In this document: positions 31,759-34,910 of the stretch, one piece after another | Position numbering within the stretch: the stretch's first letter is position 1 | Layout of the letters: each line of letters starts with the position of its first letter | Source of the DNA: Gammaproteobacteria bacterium | GTDB lineage: Bacteria; Pseudomonadota; Gammaproteobacteria; Arenicellales; CAJQKF01 | Length of the DNA stretch: 34,910 nucleotides | NCBI GenBank assembly: GCA_030429125.1 | Contig: JAUIDF010000006.1 | Span: 1 to 34,910 of the forward strand | Direction of reading: 5' to 3' | The notes under the pieces: model-generated | What the model saw: the letters and a program-made list of their open reading frames with translations, nothing else | Databases searched by the model: none | Told to the model about the DNA's origin: nothing | Made by a program: the position numbers and the translations under genes

Positions 31759-33315
31759 CTAGTAGGTTGTCGGCCAGTTGGCGAGGTGGCGGCGACCCAG
31801 GCCGCCGCGGCTTCGCGCCTGGTGAATCTCGAGATGCTCGGCGAGGTAGCGACGTGTCGCCTGCGGCGCCAGCACGGTTTGCACCGCGTAAATCTCGGCC
31901 AGGCCGTAACAGGACGTATCGAACGACATCGATTCGCGAATGGCCTGCTTGTCCGAACCGGACACCTCTCGTCCCCACGTCACCACCTCGGTGGCAAAGT
32001 CCGCGTCCATGAAACTCACCTCGGCCGTGGGCCAGGCGGCCACTTCGTCCGAGTTCCGGCCGCCACCCATGTTCAGGTACGCCTGTCCGTAGCTCTTGCG
32101 CATGATCACGGACACCTTGGGCACCGTGCACATCTGCAACGCGGTCATGAAGTTCATGATCTTGCCCGGCGCCTTCTGCCGTTCCCCCTCGATGCCGATG
32201 ACGAAGCCGGGCGTGTCCACGAGCATCACCAGGGGCACGTTGAAGGAATCGCACGTGACCAGGAACCGGGTAACCTTCTCGCAGCCGGCCACGTCCAGTG
32301 CGCCGGCCTTGGCCACGGGGTTGTTGGCGACGATGCCGACCACGCGACCGCCGATACGGGCGAGACCGGTTACGGCGGTACGGCCGAAGCGCGGCTTGAA
32401 CTCGAAGAAACTCTGCGGGTCGACCAGGCACCCGATGATCTTGCGTACGTCGTAGCCGCGCTTGCGGCTGTCGGGCAGGATGTCGAGGATCGCGTCGACA
32501 TCGTCGTCGACCGGCAGGGGCTCGCCGTTCGGCGGCGGCTCGTTGCAGTGCGACGGCATGTAGGACAGGAAGCGGCGTATCTCGTCGAGCGCCGCCTCGT
32601 CGGTGTCGACCACCCGGTCCACCAGGCCCGTCACTTCGTCGTGCAGCTTCCATCCGCCGAGATCCTCGGCCTCGACCTTCTGTCCGATGGCGAGCGATGC
32701 AAGGGCGGGACTGGCAACGGCCATGATCGCGCCCTTGCGCATGACAGTGAAGTCCGCCATGCAGGAATACCAGGCCGACGATCCGAAGCACTGGCCGAGG
32801 ATGGCCGACGCCCAGGGCGTTTCGCGCCGACGCACGTACTGCTGCGGATCGTTACCGAGCATGGTGCCCATGCCGCGTGCACCCATGTTGTCCGGCATAC
32901 GCGCCCCGGAGGATTCGCCCAGCATGACAAGCGGCATGCCCCGCTCGGTCGCCACGCGCTTCACGTGGCCGATCTTTTTCATGTTGGTCAGGCTCGACGA
33001 CGCGCCCTTGACGGTGAAGTCGTTGGAGACCACCGCCACGCGGCGGCCGTCGATACGACCGAAGCCGGCGACCTTGCCGTCGGCCGGCGTGCGGGCGCGA
33101 TCCTTCTCGTTGCCGGCGGACACCGCGAGCAGCCCGCTCTCCGAAAACGAGCCCGGATCGACCAGCCGATCGATCCGGCTGCGCGCGTCGAGCACGCCCT
33201 GCCGGCGACGACGATCCAGCTTGGCCTCGCCGCCCATCTGGCGCGCCGCGTGCTCGCGCTCGGCCAGTTCAGCGAGGCGATCGGTCAGTGCCTTCGATTC
33301 GTTCGCGCGACTCAC
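31759..33315 (-). CDS. Acyl-CoA carboxylase carboxyltransferase subunit, chain 2
   Basis: A 518-residue carboxyltransferase with both domains. Motifs: LGESSGARMPDNMGARG, ADFTVMRKGAIMAVASP, AEDLGGWKLHDEVTGLVD, VDTPGFVIG and IMRKSYGQAYLNMGGG. The usual GPCAGGA loop reads GQCFGSSAW and RKAYGGAYD reads RKSYGQAYL, so both presumed oxyanion-hole regions differ from propionyl-CoA carboxylase. GTG 33315 overlaps the CoA-transferase stop as GTGA. It differs clearly from chain 1, so the operon encodes two distinct full-length carboxyltransferases, not a split alpha/beta pair. Confidence 0.92.
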   Translation of the reverse strand: MSRANESKALTDRLAELAEREHAARQMGGEAKLDRRRRQGVLDARSRIDRLVDPGSFSESGLLAVSAGNEKDRARTPADGKVAGFGRIDGRRVAVVSNDFTVKGASSSLTNMKKIGHVKRVATERGMPLVMLGESSGARMPDNMGARGMGTMLGNDPQQYVRRRETPWASAILGQCFGSSAWYSCMADFTVMRKGAIMAVASPALASLAIGQKVEAEDLGGWKLHDEVTGLVDRVVDTDEAALDEIRRFLSYMPSHCNEPPPNGEPLPVDDDVDAILDILPDSRKRGYDVRKIIGCLVDPQSFFEFKPRFGRTAVTGLARIGGRVVGIVANNPVAKAGALDVAGCEKVTRFLVTCDSFNVPLVMLVDTPGFVIGIEGERQKAPGKIMNFMTALQMCTVPKVSVIMRKSYGQAYLNMGGGRNSDEVAAWPTAEVSFMDADFATEVVTWGREVSGSDKQAIRESMSFDTSCYGLAEIYAVQTVLAPQATRRYLAEHLEIHQARSRGGLGRRHLANWPTTY

Positions 33316-34604
33316 GCCGTCACCTCCCGCCGCCCGCCGTCATCCTGCCCTGCTTCGCCATCGCTCGAGACGACCACGCCCGCGCGCTCGAGCGCGATGA
33401 TTTCCGCCTCGCTCAGGTTGAGGTCCTGCGACAGGACGCGCCGGGTATCGGTACCCAGGGCGCGACCGCTTCGCCACACGCAGCCGGGCGTGCGGGACAG
33501 TTTTGGCACCACGCCGGTCAAGGTGACCTCGCCGAGGTCCGGATCCGCCAGCTCGACGAGCATGTCGCGTGAACGGTAGTGAGGGTCGCGGAAAATGTCG
33601 GCGACGGTGAAGATGCGTGATGCGGGGACGCCGGCGGACTCGAGGACGGCCTCGATCCGGTCCATGGTTTCGCCGCCGGTCCACCCGGCGATCTCGGCAT
33701 CGCAGGCGTCGGCATGGTCGTTGCGCGCCAGCGCCGTGGCGAAGCGGGGATCGTCGGCCAGGTGCGGCTTGCCGATGGCCTCGCACAGCCGCCGGTACAC
33801 CGAGTCCGACGCCGCGGCGATCACGACATGCCCGCCGTCGGCGCTCGGGTAAATCGAGTTCGGAGTGTTTCCGGGGAGCCTCGGCCCGGCCCGACGGGCC
33901 ACCACGCCGAGCTGCTGATAGGCCGGGACGTGCGGCTCCATGAAGCTGAAGGAACCCTCGTACAACGCCGAGTCGACCACCTGCCCGCGACCCGTGCGGC
34001 GACGTTCGAGCACCGCCATGACGGCGCCGAAGGCGGCGTAGAGACCGGCGATGTAGTCGGCCAGCGAGGTCGCCGCGCGCGGCGGCGGGCGGTCCGGGTC
34101 GCCGTTGATCTCGCGCAGCCCGCTGACGGCCTCGCCGACCACGCCGTAGCCGCCGCGGTCGCTGTAGGGACCGTCCTGGCCGAAGCCGCTGATGCGCACC
34201 AGCACGAGTCCCGGGTTCGACGCCGACAGCACGTCGTATCCCAGCCCCCATCGCTCCAGGGTGCCGGGGCGAAAATTCTCCACCACGATATCCGCCTGTT
34301 CGCACAGTCGCCGCGCCAGGTCGCGTCCCGCCGGCACGCGCAGGTCGATGCTCGCCAGTTGCTTGTTGCGGAATATCGAGGCGCCATAGAGGGAATGACC
34401 GTCGCGCTGGCGACCCATGGAGCGCACCGCGTCGCCGCCGGGCTGCTCCACCTTGACCACCCGGGCGCCGAAGTCCGCCAGCAGTCGGGCGCAGAACGGC
34501 CCGGCCACGGTCGAACCGAGTTCCACCACCCGCATACCGGCGAGCGGGCCGCGCCCCGCGTCGGCGTGTGAATCTTGCACGTTGCGTTCCTGTTCTTCGC
34601 TCAC
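33312..34604 (-). CDS. Type III CoA-transferase (CaiB/BaiF family)
   Basis: A 430-residue enzyme that moves CoA between a donor thioester and a carboxylic acid. It has MRVVELGSTVAGPFCARLLADFGA at the start, KVEQPGGD, DIVVENFRPGTLERWGLGYD, and the catalytic aspartate D183 in SLADYIAG. Start is GTG 34604, which overlaps the regulator's stop codon as GTGA. Its place in the operon suggests activation of the imported acid before carboxylation, but the donor and acceptor are unknown. The C-terminus overlaps the next gene by four bases. Confidence 0.94.
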   Translation of the reverse strand: MSEEQERNVQDSHADAGRGPLAGMRVVELGSTVAGPFCARLLADFGARVVKVEQPGGDAVRSMGRQRDGHSLYGASIFRNKQLASIDLRVPAGRDLARRLCEQADIVVENFRPGTLERWGLGYDVLSASNPGLVLVRISGFGQDGPYSDRGGYGVVGEAVSGLREINGDPDRPPPRAATSLADYIAGLYAAFGAVMAVLERRRTGRGQVVDSALYEGSFSFMEPHVPAYQQLGVVARRAGPRLPGNTPNSIYPSADGGHVVIAAASDSVYRRLCEAIGKPHLADDPRFATALARNDHADACDAEIAGWTGGETMDRIEAVLESAGVPASRIFTVADIFRDPHYRSRDMLVELADPDLGEVTLTGVVPKLSRTPGCVWRSGRALGTDTRRVLSQDLNLSEAEIIALERAGVVVSSDGEAGQDDGGRREVTA

Positions 34605-34910
34605 AGCAGAAAATCCTGGTACTTGAGAAACCAGTCGCGCGCATTGCGAATGTTCTCGCGCTTGAGTTCCTCGGCACGTTCGGCTTCTCCGTCGCGCATG
34701 GCGCGCAGGATCTCCTGGTGCTGTCGCAGGCCCGCCATCGCCCGCCCCGGCACCAGGACGAGTCGCCGGGTCATGACCTGGACGCGATCGAAGATGCTGT
34801 CGAGCAGGCCGCGCAGCGTCTCGTTGCCGGCGGCATCGATGCAGGTACGACGGAATATTGCGATGGCATTGGTGTAGGCCGCGAAATCGTTGTCGACGAG
34901 ACGCCGCTCG
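34601..34910 (-). CDS. GntR-family (FCD domain) transcription regulator, C-terminal part
   Basis: The gene is cut by the window edge, so the DNA-binding N-terminus is not visible; the last about 102 residues are. The pattern is all-helical: FAAYTNAIAIFRRTCIDAAG, LRQHQEILRAMRDGEAERAE (the FCD-type H-x-x-I/L motif followed by D/G-x-x-x-A) and a final KRENIRNARDWFLKYQDFLL. This is the effector-binding FCD domain of FadR-subfamily GntR regulators, which respond to small carboxylates. TGA overlaps the CoA-transferase GTG, so regulator and enzymes are probably in one transcript and it is the likely regulator of the operon. Confidence 0.85.
   Translation of the reverse strand, partial: ERRLVDNDFAAYTNAIAIFRRTCIDAAGNETLRGLLDSIFDRVQVMTRRLVLVPGRAMAGLRQHQEILRAMRDGEAERAEELKRENIRNARDWFLKYQDFLL

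Overview
The window is a GC-rich stretch (by eye about two thirds G+C) of a proteobacterial chromosome, most likely gammaproteobacterial. Evidence for this includes a class II E. coli-type dihydroorotase, a Tas-type aldo/keto reductase, a thioester alpha-2-macroglobulin next to penicillin-binding protein 1C, and REP-like palindromic repeats between genes. No rRNA, tRNA, CRISPR array, phage gene or transposase was found. Most genes are on the minus strand in tightly packed runs.

Layout. (1) 2-4016: the 3' end of a UbiD-family decarboxylase, a 0.7 kb tandem array of palindromic repeats, a TrpB2-type tryptophan synthase beta chain (minus), a small pyridoxamine-phosphate-oxidase-like flavoprotein, and UbiX, which makes the prenyl-FMN that UbiD enzymes need. 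(2) 4045-8760 (minus): a complete branched-chain-amino-acid-type ABC importer, livK-livH-livM-livG-livF, with a hairpin between the binding-protein gene and the rest. Next to ubiX/ubiD it may import aromatic or other carboxylates, but the substrate cannot be read from sequence. (3) 9028-10702 (plus): a DUF302 exported protein, a short signal-peptide ORF that looks like a gene remnant, and a membrane-anchored M23 peptidase. (4) 10728-13451 (minus): a LysE-type exporter, an EamA/DMT transporter and pyrC. (5) 13452-13849: a gene-free stretch with a composite inverted-repeat element and a 12-G homopolymer. (6) 13850-22870 (minus): alpha-2-macroglobulin, PbpC and Tas, the first two overlapping by 4 bases. 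(7) 23201-25253: an SDR oxidoreductase (minus) and, divergently, a polysaccharide pyruvyl transferase family protein (plus).

(8) 25395-34910 (minus) is the most distinctive part: an apparent operon reading GntR/FCD regulator (cut by the window edge), type III CoA-transferase, carboxyltransferase, 73-residue biotin carrier, second carboxyltransferase, TAXI binding protein, fused TRAP permease, biotin carboxylase. The genes overlap or are closely spaced, and two junctions use 4-base GTGA overlaps. A coherent reading is uptake of a carboxylate by the TAXI-TRAP system, conversion to a CoA thioester, and ATP/biotin-dependent carboxylation by an enzyme with two different carboxyltransferase chains, under a regulator at the operon head. 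The substrate is unknown, and this is the best candidate for an undescribed pathway.

Both solute-binding-protein genes (livK and the TAXI protein) are followed by a perfect GC-rich hairpin before the membrane-component gene, consistent with over-expression of the binding protein relative to its permease.
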